A DNA stretch of 64,000 nucleotides from Streptomyces sp. ISL-96 (GCF_018614035.1 NZ_JAGGPA010000012.1:115291-179290), one strand, 5' to 3'; positions 16,683 to 25,472 are shown, counted from the first letter of the stretch. Translations and numbers: made by a program. Notes: generated by a model from the letters alone, not told the origin.

Positions 16683-17264
16683 ATGGCCCGGCCGAGGAAG
16701 TTCGACGAGGAGCGGGCGGTCGACGCCGCGATGGAGGCGTTCTGGACCGCCGGCTACGAGGCGACGTCCACCCAGGACCTGTGCGACGCCACCGGCCTGG
16801 GCCGCAGCAGCATCTACAACACCTTCAAGAGCAAGCGCGACCTCTTCGACCGCGCCCTGGCCCGCTACATGGACTACAAGAACGCCGAACTGGCCGCCCT
16901 GATGGAGAGCGACCTGCCGGTCCGGCAGAAGATCCGTACGCAGTTTCAGCGGGTGATCGACGAGGAGTTCGAGCGTGACCCGGAAGGCCGGGGCTGTCTC
17001 GTCGTCAATACGGCCGTCGAGGTGGCCGCCCGCGAACCGGAGGTCGCGGACGACCTGGCCCGCGACTACCGGCTGCGCCTCGCGGTGATCCGTGCGGCGA
17101 TCGAGTCGGGGCAACGCGACGGCGACATCGCCCGCGACAAGGACCCCGCCGCGCTCGCGCACTTCGTCATCGCGACCATCGCAGGCCTGAAGGTCTCGGC
17201 GCGCGTCACCCCGCAGCGGTCCGTGCTGGAAAGCGTCGCGGACGCCGCCCTCGCGGCCCTCTGA
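16683..17264 (+). CDS. TetR family transcriptional regulator
   Basis: A 193-residue TetR regulator. The N-terminal helix-turn-helix is residues 9-55 (AMEAFWTAGYEATSTQDLCDATGLGRSSIYNTFKSKRDLF). The C-terminal ligand/dimer domain has the ERDPEGRGCLVVNTAVEVA segment seen in the AcrR/YxaF-like group. The gene is followed after 79 bases by an MFS exporter in the same direction, and both are preceded by near-identical CGTTYCAAAACG boxes. The likely role is to repress itself and the exporter until an inducing compound binds. Confidence 0.92.
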   Translation: MARPRKFDEERAVDAAMEAFWTAGYEATSTQDLCDATGLGRSSIYNTFKSKRDLFDRALARYMDYKNAELAALMESDLPVRQKIRTQFQRVIDEEFERDPEGRGCLVVNTAVEVAAREPEVADDLARDYRLRLAVIRAAIESGQRDGDIARDKDPAALAHFVIATIAGLKVSARVTPQRSVLESVADAALAAL

Positions 17265-17302
17265 AGTCGATGGCAGGCCATCACCCCCGTTTTTCACGGG
17301 CT

Positions 17303-17314
17303 CGTTTTGAAACG
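17303..17314 (-). promoter_or_regulatory. Putative TetR operator at the MFS promoter
   Basis: CGTTTTGAAACG (minus strand CGTTTCAAAACG), the second copy of the box found in front of tetR. Its position just upstream of the exporter start fits repression by blocking RNA polymerase. Confidence 0.6.
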
Positions 17315-17343
17315 CCCAGTACAAAACCATGGAGTATCGACTC

Positions 17344-18561
17344 ATGCCAATCGCCGTCTACATACTCGGCCTGGGCATTTTCGCCCAGGGAACCTCGGAG
17401 TTCATGCTCTCCGGCCTGCTGCCCACCATGGCCGACGACCTGGGCGTCTCCATCCCCGACGCCGGGCTGCTCATCTCCGCCTTCGCCATCGGCATGGTCG
17501 TCGGCGCGCCGATGATGAGCGTGCTCACCCTGCGCGTCCCGCGTCGCAGCGCGCTCGTCGCGTTCCAGGCCGTCTTCATCGCCGGGCACGTGGTCGCGGC
17601 CCTTGTCCCGGAGTACGCCGTGGTGTTCGCGAGCCGGGTCGTGACGGCGGTCGCGTACGCCGGGTTCTGGAGCGTGGCCGCCGCGGCCGCCGTGAGTCTG
17701 GTGCCGGCGACGGCCAAGGGCCGGGCGCTCTCCGTCGTCGCCACCGGTCTGACCCTGGCCACGATCGTGGGCGTACCCGCCGGGACGCTGATGAGCCACC
17801 ACGTGGGCTGGCGCGCGGCGTTCTGGGGGGTGGCGGCCCTCACCGCCGTGAGCCTGGCCGCGATCCTGGCCGTGCTGCCGGGCGGTCACGCCGCCGGGCG
17901 GGAAGTTCCCTCCGTACGACGCGAGTTGAAGGGGCTGGCGCGGCCCGAGCTGTGGGTCTCGTTCGCCGTGACCGTACTGGCCTTCGGCGCCGCCATCGTC
18001 ACCTTCAGCTACCTGGCGCCGCTGCTGACCGACGTGAGCGGCCTGCCGGAGAGCTGGGTGCCGGCCGTTCTGTCGCTGTACGGAGTCGGCGGACTGGTCG
18101 GCATGACGATCGGCGGGCGCGTCGCCGACCGCGCCCCGATCCGCACGCTCTACGTCGGCATCGGCGCCCTCACTGTCGCCTCGGCGGCGGTGGCGCTCGC
18201 CGCGCCGAACCTGACCCTCACCGTCGTGCTGGTCCTCGTGCTGGGCGTGGCTGGTTACGTCATCAACCCGGCACTCCAGTCACGGGTGTTCACCATCGCG
18301 CCCGACGCACCGACTCTCGTTCCCGCAGTCAGTACCTCTGCCTTCAACGTCGGCATCACACTCACGCCCATGCTGGGCGGCATGGCCATCGACGCGGGCT
18401 TCGGCTACGCATCGGTCGCCTGGGTCGGGGCCGGTGTCGGCGCGCTGGCCGTCGCGGCGACGGCCTGGGCGGCTTCGCTCGCGCGGCGCGGCGCGTGTCA
18501 AGTGCCGATGGACGCCGCTCTGTTGACTGTCAGCCCGCCCAGCGTCCCGACAGGAAAGTGA
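17344..18561 (+). CDS. MFS drug exporter, Cmx/CmlR-type (DHA1)
   Basis: A 405-residue, 12-helix major facilitator of the chloramphenicol-efflux-like DHA1 group. It starts MPIAVYILGLGIFAQGTSEFMLSGLLPTMADDLGV, almost a signature of this group, and has the motif A-like GMVVGAPMMSVLTLRVPRR after helix 2 and GFWSVAAAAAVSL in helix 4. The ATG at 17344 is preferred over 17329 because GGAG lies 8 bases upstream of it and the family starts there. It probably exports a hydrophobic drug by proton antiport under control of the TetR gene upstream. Its last 30 bases overlap a possible remnant on the other strand. Confidence 0.9.
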   Translation: MPIAVYILGLGIFAQGTSEFMLSGLLPTMADDLGVSIPDAGLLISAFAIGMVVGAPMMSVLTLRVPRRSALVAFQAVFIAGHVVAALVPEYAVVFASRVVTAVAYAGFWSVAAAAAVSLVPATAKGRALSVVATGLTLATIVGVPAGTLMSHHVGWRAAFWGVAALTAVSLAAILAVLPGGHAAGREVPSVRRELKGLARPELWVSFAVTVLAFGAAIVTFSYLAPLLTDVSGLPESWVPAVLSLYGVGGLVGMTIGGRVADRAPIRTLYVGIGALTVASAAVALAAPNLTLTVVLVLVLGVAGYVINPALQSRVFTIAPDAPTLVPAVSTSAFNVGITLTPMLGGMAIDAGFGYASVAWVGAGVGALAVAATAWAASLARRGACQVPMDAALLTVSPPSVPTGK

Positions 18562-18670
18562 TGGTGAGGATTGTCGACAGGGGCGCGACGACGCACAGGT
18601 ACGCGCTCTTCACCGCACCCACATGGCCACCGGGATCTGGCGAGGAAGTGTCGGGTTCTCGGCCAGGCTA
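18530..18670 (-). pseudogene. Possible 3' remnant of a membrane protein gene
   Basis: On the minus strand the frame ending with TGA at 18530 reads GAVKSAYLCVVAPLSTILTITFLSGRWAG, a plausible last transmembrane helix with a short tail. No start or longer frame is present upstream, where the TnpB-like sequence begins near 18675. The simplest reading is a gene beheaded by that element or a linked deletion. The evidence is only the hydrophobic stretch and the position; a chance frame cannot be ruled out. Confidence 0.3.
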
Positions 18671-18679
18671 GGAATTAAT

Positions 18680-19024
18680 GTGCGTGGACTGGCGCGTGGA
18701 CTCCACGCCAAGAGCGTGCATGACGCGGGATGGTCCCAGTTCCTGGGCATGTTGGAGTACAAGGCGGCACGGTACGGGCGCACCTTCACCAAGGTCGACC
18801 GGACCTTCCCCTCCTCCCAGCTCTGCTCGGCCTGTGGCTTCCGTGAGGGGCCCAAACCGCTGCACATCAGGCAGTGGACCTGCCCCAATTGCGGCACACT
18901 GCATGACCGGGACTGGAACGCGGGGAAGAACGTCCGCTACGAAGGCCGCCGAATCCTGGCGGACGGGCAAACAGAACCACCCACCCCCGGACCGGGGGCC
19001 CGAGCGCGGCAACGCGCGAGGTAA
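18680..19024 (+). pseudogene. tnpB: TnpB (OrfB) C-terminal fragment
   Basis: About 115 residues match the end of IS605-family TnpB: GLARGLHAKSVHDAGWSQFLGMLEYKAARYGRTFTKVDRTFPSSQLCSACG, the zinc ribbon CSAC...CPNC, and the last RuvC motif HDRDWNAGKN. Full TnpB is about 400 residues, so the WED/REC part and the first two RuvC acidic residues are missing and the protein cannot be an active nuclease. An ATG at 18623 opens the frame, but the first 15-20 residues are not TnpB-like, marking the breakpoint. Confidence 0.8.
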
Positions 19025-19149
19025 ACGCCTGTGGAGCGCCAGAAGTCCCGCTGGTCGGCAATCAGGGGGCACGCGCACAACCCCGCCGCCATCGGCGGGA
19101 GGAACCAGGAAACACCGCGGACCGCCCACACACGTGCAGGCGATCGGAC

Positions 19150-19187
19150 GGAGATCCTCGTCATTCATGGCGAGGAAGCGAGGTCAA
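19150..19187 (+). ncRNA. Right-end/omega-RNA-like remnant hairpin of the TnpB element
   Basis: The hairpin TCCTCG-N10-CGAGGA followed by GAGGTCAAC is the usual terminal structure of Streptomyces IS605-type elements. In active elements the transcript over this end guides TnpB. Here the partner protein is truncated, so only a relic or an orphan guide RNA would remain. The 5' limit of the RNA cannot be set. Confidence 0.4.
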
Positions 19188-19608
19188 CAGTCCCACTGGC
19201 TCCACAGAGACAGCAGCGCGGGGGCCGGGCTGCCGGCGTCGCCCGCGCCTCGCGCCCAGGGCTCCCGCGCGACGTCCTCGGCCTACAGCTGCCCGAGGAG
19301 GCGCGCGCATGTGCGCAGAACTCGTCCCTGAACTTCACCTCGCGAAGGTGCCGCCTTGGTCAGGTGGGCCGACCTGCTTGTCCGGCCGGGGGTCCGGGGG
19401 TTGACCCCCGGGAAAACACAGCAAACTCCTCGACGGTCAACAACCACTCCTGGATCTCTTCGGTCTCACCAGGCATACGTCCGGGAGTCCGCATCCGGTT
19501 GACACGGAAAGCAAAGCTTCGGAGTGAGGCCGGTCACAGCAGGAGAGCGCATACCATGCGGCGCGTTGTATCCATCGCAGCATCACCTCCGACCGAGGGG
19601 ACTTCAGC
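19188..19608 (+). other. Intergenic region upstream of the peptidase
   Basis: No convincing gene. A hairpin with a 7-bp G/C stem (CCGGGGG-TTGA-CCCCCGG, about 19394-19411) followed by GGAAAACAC looks like a terminator. TTGACA at 19499-19504 could be a -35 element for the downstream peptidase gene, though no clear -10 lies at the right distance. Confidence 0.4.
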
Positions 19609-20964
19609 GTGCGCACCAAGGTCCTGCCTTCTCTGCTCTGTGCCGGTCTCATAACGGCAACCGGTCTGCTGGCCGCTTCACCCGCCGTCGCCGCCGTCGC
19701 TGCCGAACCGGCGGCCCGCGCCTCCTCCGACGCCTCGGCCGCGGCAGCCGGCATCCGCGAAAAGCTGGAGCGCTTCCCCGGGCTGACGGTTGTTTCGGTG
19801 GCCGACAAGGGCGGATTCCCCTTCTTCACCCTGACGCTGGACCAGCCCGTCGACCACCGCGACCCCGGCAGCGGCACCTTCCAGCAGAGATTCACCCTCT
19901 GGCACAAGACCGAGACGGCGCCGGTCGTGCACTACACCGGCGGATACGGGCTCTCGTCGGGCACCCGCGAGATCACCACGCTGCTCGGCGCCAACCAGGT
20001 CAGCGTGGAGCACCGCTACTTCAACACCTCGCGCCCCGCCGCCGACATCGACTGGGACGACCTGAACGTCTGGCAGCAGGCGAGCGACGAGCACGCGATC
20101 GTCCAGGCGCTCAAGAGCATCTACCGGGCCAAGTGGCTCGGAACCGGCGCGAGCAAGGGCGGGATGACGCAGGTCTACCACGAGCGCTTCTACCCCGAGG
20201 ACCTGGACGCGGTCGTCGCGTACGTCGCCCCGAACGACGCGAACAACCGCGACGACAGCGTCTACGAGAGGTTCTTCAAGACGGTCGGCACTGCCGAATG
20301 CCGGACCGCCCTGGACGCCGTACAGCGCGAAATGCTCGTACGGCGCGGCGCCATGCTGCCGCGCTTCGAGGCCACGTCCAAGGAGCAGGGTCTCACCTTC
20401 AAGTACCTCGGCTCGGCCGACCGCGCCTTCGAGTTCTCGGTGCTCGACCAGGTGTGGAACTTCTGGCAGAGCGGTACGTACACCGACTGCCCGGCGGTCC
20501 CCGACGTGAGCAGGGCGAGTGACGACGAGCTGTACAAGTGGTCGCTCGACCACGGCCTCAGCATCTACTCGGACCAGGGCAACGGGGCCGAGGGCAGCGG
20601 CCCGTACTACCGGCAGGCCGCCTCCCAGCTGGGCTGGGCGGACCTGAAGTTCAAGCACCTGCGCGACGTCCGCAACTACCCGGACATCTACCAGCCCAAC
20701 TCGGTGCTGCCCGCCGACATGCGGACGTCCTACGACGGCCGCGTCATCAAGGACGTCGACCGGTGGGTGGCCACGCGGGGCGAGCGGATGATGTTCGTGT
20801 ACGGGCAGAACGACCCGTGGAGCGCCGAGCAGTTCAAGCCCAGCAAGCACGACTCGCACCTGTACGTCGCGCCGAACACCAACCACGGCGCGCTCATCTC
20901 CAAGCTGACGCCCGCCGAGCGGGCCCGGGCCGAGGCCACAGTCAAGCGCTGGGCCGGCCAGTAA
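19609..20964 (+). CDS. Secreted S28-family prolyl tri/tetrapeptidyl aminopeptidase
   Basis: A 451-residue exported serine peptidase of the Streptomyces tripeptidyl aminopeptidase type (family S28-like). It starts with GTG and a signal peptide to about residue 30 (LLCAGLITATGLLAASPAVAAVA), then a propeptide. Mature marks are LDQPVDHRDPGSGTFQQRFTLW, HYTGGYGLSSGTREIT, VSVEHRYFNTSRP and the nucleophile elbow LGTGASKGGMT with the active Ser; the late Asp and His are likely in YGQNDPWSAEQF and PNTNHGALI. Such enzymes clip tri/tetrapeptides after Pro from secreted proteins. GAGGGGACT precedes the start. It converges on the PBP gene with an 18-base gap. Confidence 0.9.
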   Translation: MRTKVLPSLLCAGLITATGLLAASPAVAAVAAEPAARASSDASAAAAGIREKLERFPGLTVVSVADKGGFPFFTLTLDQPVDHRDPGSGTFQQRFTLWHKTETAPVVHYTGGYGLSSGTREITTLLGANQVSVEHRYFNTSRPAADIDWDDLNVWQQASDEHAIVQALKSIYRAKWLGTGASKGGMTQVYHERFYPEDLDAVVAYVAPNDANNRDDSVYERFFKTVGTAECRTALDAVQREMLVRRGAMLPRFEATSKEQGLTFKYLGSADRAFEFSVLDQVWNFWQSGTYTDCPAVPDVSRASDDELYKWSLDHGLSIYSDQGNGAEGSGPYYRQAASQLGWADLKFKHLRDVRNYPDIYQPNSVLPADMRTSYDGRVIKDVDRWVATRGERMMFVYGQNDPWSAEQFKPSKHDSHLYVAPNTNHGALISKLTPAERARAEATVKRWAGQ

Positions 20965-20982
20965 CCCCCAGCCCCGTAACCC

Positions 20983-22434
20983 CTACCGGCTGAGCGCCGC
21001 CCTCATCGTCTTCTCGGCGATGGGGGCCGCCAGGCCGTTGCCGCTGACCTCCGAGCGCGCCGCGCCCGAGTCCTCGACGACGACCGCGACCGCCACCTCC
21101 TTGCCGCTGGTCCTGTCCTTCGCGTACGACGTGAACCAGGCGTACGGCGTCTTGCTGTTGTCGACGCCGTGCTGTGCGGTGCCCGTCTTGCCGCCCACCT
21201 CGGCGCCGCCGATCCGCGCGTTCGTCCCCGTGCCGTCCTCGACGACCGTGACCATCGCGTTCCGCAGCTGCTCGGCGGTGGAGGACGAGACGACCCGCTC
21301 ACTGCCCGCGTTCCCGAGGTCTTCCAGCGTGTCGCCGTCCCCGTCCGTCACCTTGGAGACCATGTGCGGCGACGCGAGCTCACCGCCGTTGGCGAGGGCC
21401 GCCGACACCATGGCCATCTGGAGCGGGGTGGCCGTCACATCGAACTGGCCGATGCCCGTCAGCGCCGTCTGCGCCCTGTCCATGCCGGACGGGTACACGC
21501 TCTCCGAAGCCCGGACCGGCACATCGAGCGTCTTGGTGTTGAAGCCGAACTTCTCGGCCATCGCCTTCACCTTGTCCTGGCCGAGGTCGACGGCCAGCTT
21601 CGCGAAGACGTTGTTGCAGGAGTACTTCAGCGCGGTGCGCAGCGTGGCGTTCTCGCAGGGCGCGGACTTGTTCTCGTTCTCAAGAACGGTCCGCGTGCCG
21701 GGCAGCGTGTACGGGTTCGGGCTGTCCGTCGGCTCGTCGACCGACCTGTGGCGCCCGTCCTCCAGCGCCGCCGCGGCGACCACCAGCTTGAACGTCGAGC
21801 CCGGCGGCAGCGGCTGCCGCAGCGCCCGGTTGACCATCGGCTTGTCCTTGTCGCCGGTCAGCGACTGCCAGGCGTCACCGTCCGTCGTACCGCTGATCTC
21901 CGACGGATCGTACGACGGGGTCGAGACCATGCCGAGAATCCGCCCGGTCTGCGGGTCGATCGCGACGGCCGCGCCCTTCTTGTCACCCAGCGCCTCGTAC
22001 GCGGCCTTCTGTACGCCCGCGTCGATGGTCGTCACGACGTCACCGGGGTCGCTCTGCTTGCCCATGATGATGTCGGCCGGGTTCTTCAGCCGCGTGTCGG
22101 TCCCGTCGAGGACGTCGCTGTAGATGCCTTCGAGCTGGGTGGCTCCGTACGCCTGTGAGCTGTAACCGGTGACGGCCGAGTAGAGCTCGCCGTCCTTGTA
22201 CGTCCGCTTGTACTCAAGATCGCCTCCCTCCGTCTTCTTCGACCCGGTGACCGGCGAACCGGCCACGATGATGTTCCCGAGCGGCTGCGCGTACTGCGCG
22301 ATCACGTTCCGCCGGTTGTGCTTGTCGTCCGCGAGGGCCTTGCCGTCGTACGCCTGCACCCAGGTGACCCGCACCAGCAGGGCGAGCACCATCAGCAGGC
22401 AGAAGACCGAAGCGCGCCTGATCGTTTTGTTCAT
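20983..22434 (-). CDS. Class B penicillin-binding protein (PbpA/FtsI-like)
   Basis: A 483-residue peptidoglycan transpeptidase with a single N-terminal membrane anchor (residues 10-28). The dimerisation region is short (RRNVIAQYAQPLGNIIVAG), as in actinobacterial PbpA. The transpeptidase domain has SxxK at Ser213-Lys216 (PGSTFK), SxN at 272-274 (SCN) and KTG at 416-418 (GGKTGTAQ). It crosslinks septal or lateral wall peptides outside the membrane and is a beta-lactam target. It is not next to ftsW/rodA or pknB, so it is probably one of the extra Streptomyces PBPs used in development. An 85-bp gap separates it from the response regulator upstream. Confidence 0.93.
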   Translation of the reverse strand: MNKTIRRASVFCLLMVLALLVRVTWVQAYDGKALADDKHNRRNVIAQYAQPLGNIIVAGSPVTGSKKTEGGDLEYKRTYKDGELYSAVTGYSSQAYGATQLEGIYSDVLDGTDTRLKNPADIIMGKQSDPGDVVTTIDAGVQKAAYEALGDKKGAAVAIDPQTGRILGMVSTPSYDPSEISGTTDGDAWQSLTGDKDKPMVNRALRQPLPPGSTFKLVVAAAALEDGRHRSVDEPTDSPNPYTLPGTRTVLENENKSAPCENATLRTALKYSCNNVFAKLAVDLGQDKVKAMAEKFGFNTKTLDVPVRASESVYPSGMDRAQTALTGIGQFDVTATPLQMAMVSAALANGGELASPHMVSKVTDGDGDTLEDLGNAGSERVVSSSTAEQLRNAMVTVVEDGTGTNARIGGAEVGGKTGTAQHGVDNSKTPYAWFTSYAKDRTSGKEVAVAVVVEDSGAARSEVSGNGLAAPIAEKTMRAALSR

Positions 22435-22519
22435 CCCGTACGGGAGACGAACGGGGCGGCCGGTGGCGTTCCCCTATGTCGCGTTTCTCACTGAATCCTC
22501 ATCCGGAGCGGCGGCACGC

Positions 22520-23188
22520 TCAGCGTGGCGTGATGAAGCCCGACTCGTACGCCGCGATCACCGCCTGGGTACGGTCGCGCGCGCCCGTTTTCGCCAGCAC
22601 GGCCGCCACATGGCTCTTCGCCGTCGCCGCGCCGACCCGTAGCCGGTCCGCTATCTCCGCGTTTGTCAGGCCCGTCGCCATCAGCCGCAGCACCTCCGCC
22701 TCACGCTCGGTCAGCCGCGCCGCCCACGGCGGCGGCGGGGCGGGCTGTCGCTTGGCGTGTTCGGCGGCCAGAGCGCGCACGGCCGACGGGAAGAGCAGGG
22801 AGTCGCTGCGCGCGACCATCCGGACCGCCTGGACCAGGTCCTCGGCGGCGGCGCGCTTGAGCAGGAACCCGGCGGCGCCGGCGCGCAGCGCGTCGTACAC
22901 ATAGGAGTCGTTCTCGAAGGTGGTGACGACGACGATGCGCGGGGGTGCCTCCATGCCGCCGAGGATCTGCTCGGTGGCGCGGATGCCGTCGATCTCCGGC
23001 ATGCGCACGTCCATCAGCACCACGTCGGGCCGCAGCTCACGGACCACCGAAACGGCCTGTGCCCCGGTCGCCGCCTCGCCGACGACCCCCAGGTCGGGCT
23101 CGGCGTCCAGGATGACGCGCAGCGCCGTGCGGACCATGCGCTCGTCGTCGGCGAGCACGACCCTGACCGGTGACGTCGGCGTGCTCAT
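22520..23188 (-). CDS. NarL/LuxR-type response regulator
   Basis: A 222-residue two-component regulator from the ATG at 23188 (MSTPTSPVRVVLADDE). The receiver domain has the acidic DD pair at 14-15, the phospho-acceptor Asp60 in VVLMDVRMPEIDG and the switch Thr/Lys in TTF and LLKRAAAEDL. The C-terminal LuxR helix-turn-helix is LTEREAEVLRLMATGLTNAEIADRLRVGAATAKSHVAAVLAKTG. Its ATG overlaps the kinase stop (ATGA), so it is made stoichiometrically with that sensor. It probably controls the membrane protein gene that heads the operon. Confidence 0.95.
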   Translation of the reverse strand: MSTPTSPVRVVLADDERMVRTALRVILDAEPDLGVVGEAATGAQAVSVVRELRPDVVLMDVRMPEIDGIRATEQILGGMEAPPRIVVVTTFENDSYVYDALRAGAAGFLLKRAAAEDLVQAVRMVARSDSLLFPSAVRALAAEHAKRQPAPPPPWAARLTEREAEVLRLMATGLTNAEIADRLRVGAATAKSHVAAVLAKTGARDRTQAVIAAYESGFITPR

Positions 23189-24426
23189 CGCGCGTCGCCC
23201 CCGCCGCTGACCGGCAGGCGGGCCGTGAGCCGCCACACGTCGCCGTACGGGCCCGCCTCGGCGTGGCCGCCGAGCAAGGTGGCCCGTTCCGCGATGCCGG
23301 GCAGCCCCCGGCCGCCTCCTGGGCGTACCACCGGGGCCCTGTCGGGCAGCGGGTTCTCCATCACGATCTCCAACTCCTCGCCGTTCAGGGCGATCCGTAG
23401 CGACACCGGTGCGGCGGCGCCGTGCCGAAGGGCGTTGCTCAGCCCTTCCTGGACGATGCGGTACGCCTCGCGGGACACCGGTCCGGGGGCCCGGACGGCC
23501 GGATCGCCGTCCTGCGCGTACGCGACCTTCACGCCGCTGCGGGCCAGCAGGTCGTCCAGTACGTCCAGCGTGGGCCCTGGCAGCTCACCGGCACTGTCCT
23601 CGCCGTGCCGCAACAGGCCGAGCACGGCGTCCAGTTCGCCCACCGTGCGGCGCGTCGTCTCCTCGATCGCGGTCAGCGCCTCCCGTACGAACTCCACATC
23701 GCTGTCCAGCACCCTGCGCGCCGCGCCCGCCTGGAGCGTGACCGCGCTCAGCGCGTGCCCCACCGAGTCGTGCAGCTCGCGGGCCAGCCGGTTGCGCACG
23801 GCCAGGTCCGCGGCCCGCCGCTCGGCAGCCGCCAGCCGGTCGGCCGGTGTCGGCCCGAGCAGCACCGGCGCCCAGCGGGCCAGCAGCGCCCCGGCCAGCG
23901 CCGCGCACGCCGCCAGCGCCACCAGGATCGCCACGCCGGCGACCGGGGCGAGGGCCAGGGCCCAGGTGTGGTCGAAGACTTCGGGCAGCGCGAGCGGTGT
24001 GTCACGCAGCCGGGTCAGCAGCGGCAGGACGATCAGCGCGCCCGCGAACGGCGGCACCGCGAGCGTCATGCCGCTGATGATGCCGCCGAGCCCGAGATGC
24101 AGCGTGAACCAGATCGCGGTCCGCACCCGCGCCGGCCCGGACCGGGCGGGCCCGTCGGCCAGCCCCTCGCGAGGCACTCCGCACAACGCCCGTACCGCGC
24201 CCACCGACAGGGGACTGACGAGCGGGAAGAACGCGGTGAGGGTGGCCATCGGCAGCGCGACGCCGAAAGCGGCGAACTGCAGGGAGGTCGAGGTGAGGAT
24301 GTTCTGGTTGCCCATGAACGGGCCGACGAAGACGCTTCCGAGGAGGACGTACGGCATCGACAGGGCGCCGCCGAGGATCAGATGGATCCAGCGCAGCCGG
24401 GCCCGCGCCCCGAACAGCCGCTTCAC
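23185..24426 (-). CDS. Sensor histidine kinase, HPK7 (HisKA_3) type
   Basis: A 413-residue membrane sensor. Six or so hydrophobic segments fill residues 12-195, with little extracellular loop, suggesting intramembrane sensing. The phospho-acceptor is His219 in ARELHDSVGHALSAV, followed by the dimerisation helices. The ATPase has the N box QEGLSNALRHG and the G box GGGRGLPGIAERATLLGG. The GTG at 24426 overlaps the stop of the upstream membrane gene (GTGA), and the kinase stop overlaps the regulator start (ATGA), giving a tightly coupled three-gene operon. Confidence 0.93.
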   Translation of the reverse strand: MKRLFGARARLRWIHLILGGALSMPYVLLGSVFVGPFMGNQNILTSTSLQFAAFGVALPMATLTAFFPLVSPLSVGAVRALCGVPREGLADGPARSGPARVRTAIWFTLHLGLGGIISGMTLAVPPFAGALIVLPLLTRLRDTPLALPEVFDHTWALALAPVAGVAILVALAACAALAGALLARWAPVLLGPTPADRLAAAERRAADLAVRNRLARELHDSVGHALSAVTLQAGAARRVLDSDVEFVREALTAIEETTRRTVGELDAVLGLLRHGEDSAGELPGPTLDVLDDLLARSGVKVAYAQDGDPAVRAPGPVSREAYRIVQEGLSNALRHGAAAPVSLRIALNGEELEIVMENPLPDRAPVVRPGGGRGLPGIAERATLLGGHAEAGPYGDVWRLTARLPVSGGGDAR

Positions 24427-25472
24427 GCCGCGCGTCCCCGTATCTGTCCTTCTCCCCGTCCCTCGACCCCTGAGTCCCCTGAGCCCCGTACGCGCCGCCG
24501 CAGGAAGGAGGTGCCCGCGGCGAGGGCGACGAGACCGGCGATCATCTGGCCAGCGTAGGCCACCAGCATCAACGCGGTGGCCTGATCGGCCGCGTCGGCC
24601 GCGGGCATCGCCGAGGCGACGAGCAGCCAGCCGCCCCAGCAGCCGAGCGCCCCCGATCCCAGCCAGGCGAGCGCCAGCGGTGTCTTCAGAGCCAGGCCGC
24701 GCCCACGCCGCAGGGCGAGCGTCAGGACTCCCACCACGGTGAGGGCCGCGAACAGGACATAGGTCCCTTCGAGGAGCTGGAAGTCCGCCGAACGCTGGTC
24801 GATCCGGCTCTGGTTGAGCCCCGTGGTCGAACCGGCGGCCCACATCACATGCGGAACAGCGGAGAGCGCCGCGAGTACGGACGCGGCCACTGCGACCGTC
24901 TTCAGCCCAGGCCCGACGGCGGAGTCGGGCAACTCCGAGACCGCGCCCCGCCACAGGTGGCCCCAGCGCTCGCGGGCGTACAGCGCGAAGAGGGTGCCCA
25001 GGGCCAGGCCCTGCACGATGAAGCCGGTGTAGACGACGCTGAAGACCCAGTCGTCGAGGAAGGGTCTGTCGCCGCTCGGTGCGCTGCGCTCACCGTTGAA
25101 CACCTTCACCAGCAGCTGGAGCGGAAACCCGGTCATGATCGGCGTCAGCAGCCCCGTCGCCGCCCACATGGGCAGGGCGAGCAGCCAGGCCGGGACGCGA
25201 CGGCCCCAGTCCTGCGTGAGCAGCAGGGCCAGGACGACGACGGTCGCGTCCATCAGGATCGTGACGCTGTTGGCGACGGCCATCAGCCCCGGGTGGTCGA
25301 GGACCACGCTGCCGTCCGGGATGCCGGCGCGGCTGCCGGCGATCCAGGCGATCTTCAGTCCGACGTAGGGGACGCACGAGATGACGGCGGCGGCACGCAG
25401 CACCCTGCGCAACCGGTTGGCAGGGGCCCGGTGGAGGCCATGGGGCGTGGGGACGAGCGCGGTCTCTGTCAT
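24423..25472 (-). CDS. Polytopic membrane protein of unknown function (two-component operon)
   Basis: A 349-residue integral membrane protein with about eight hydrophobic helices (for example VISCVPYVGLKIAWIAG, VTILMDATVVVLALLL, AWLLALPMWAATGLLTPIM, VAVAASVLAALSAVPHVMWAAG and the last at MIAGLVALAAGTSFL) and a charged C-terminal tail RRRVRGSGDSGVEGRGEG. No transporter signature is visible. Its stop overlaps the kinase start, so it is either the target or an accessory sensor of that pair. No adjacent ABC ATPase is present. Confidence 0.85.
   Translation of the reverse strand: MTETALVPTPHGLHRAPANRLRRVLRAAAVISCVPYVGLKIAWIAGSRAGIPDGSVVLDHPGLMAVANSVTILMDATVVVLALLLTQDWGRRVPAWLLALPMWAATGLLTPIMTGFPLQLLVKVFNGERSAPSGDRPFLDDWVFSVVYTGFIVQGLALGTLFALYARERWGHLWRGAVSELPDSAVGPGLKTVAVAASVLAALSAVPHVMWAAGSTTGLNQSRIDQRSADFQLLEGTYVLFAALTVVGVLTLALRRGRGLALKTPLALAWLGSGALGCWGGWLLVASAMPAADAADQATALMLVAYAGQMIAGLVALAAGTSFLRRRVRGSGDSGVEGRGEGQIRGRAA

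Larger units (their letters stand above)
18672..19187 (+). mobile_element. Truncated IS200/IS605-type element with TnpB remnant and right end
   Basis: The segment carries the C-terminal third of TnpB followed by the non-coding right-end sequence of such elements. The region after the gene (GTAAACGCCTGTGGAGCGCC, then CCGCCGCCATCGGCGGGAGG) resembles the structured right-end RNA (omega RNA) part. The terminal imperfect hairpin is TCCTCG (19155-19160) pairing with CGAGGA (19171-19176), followed by GAGGTCAAC. No left end, tnpA or TnpB N-terminus is seen. Confidence 0.65.

Noticed and set aside
19320..19430. Short open frame MCAELVPELHLAKVPPW after GGAGG
   Set aside because: It stops after about 30 codons, has no recognised match and runs into the G-rich hairpin; likely chance.
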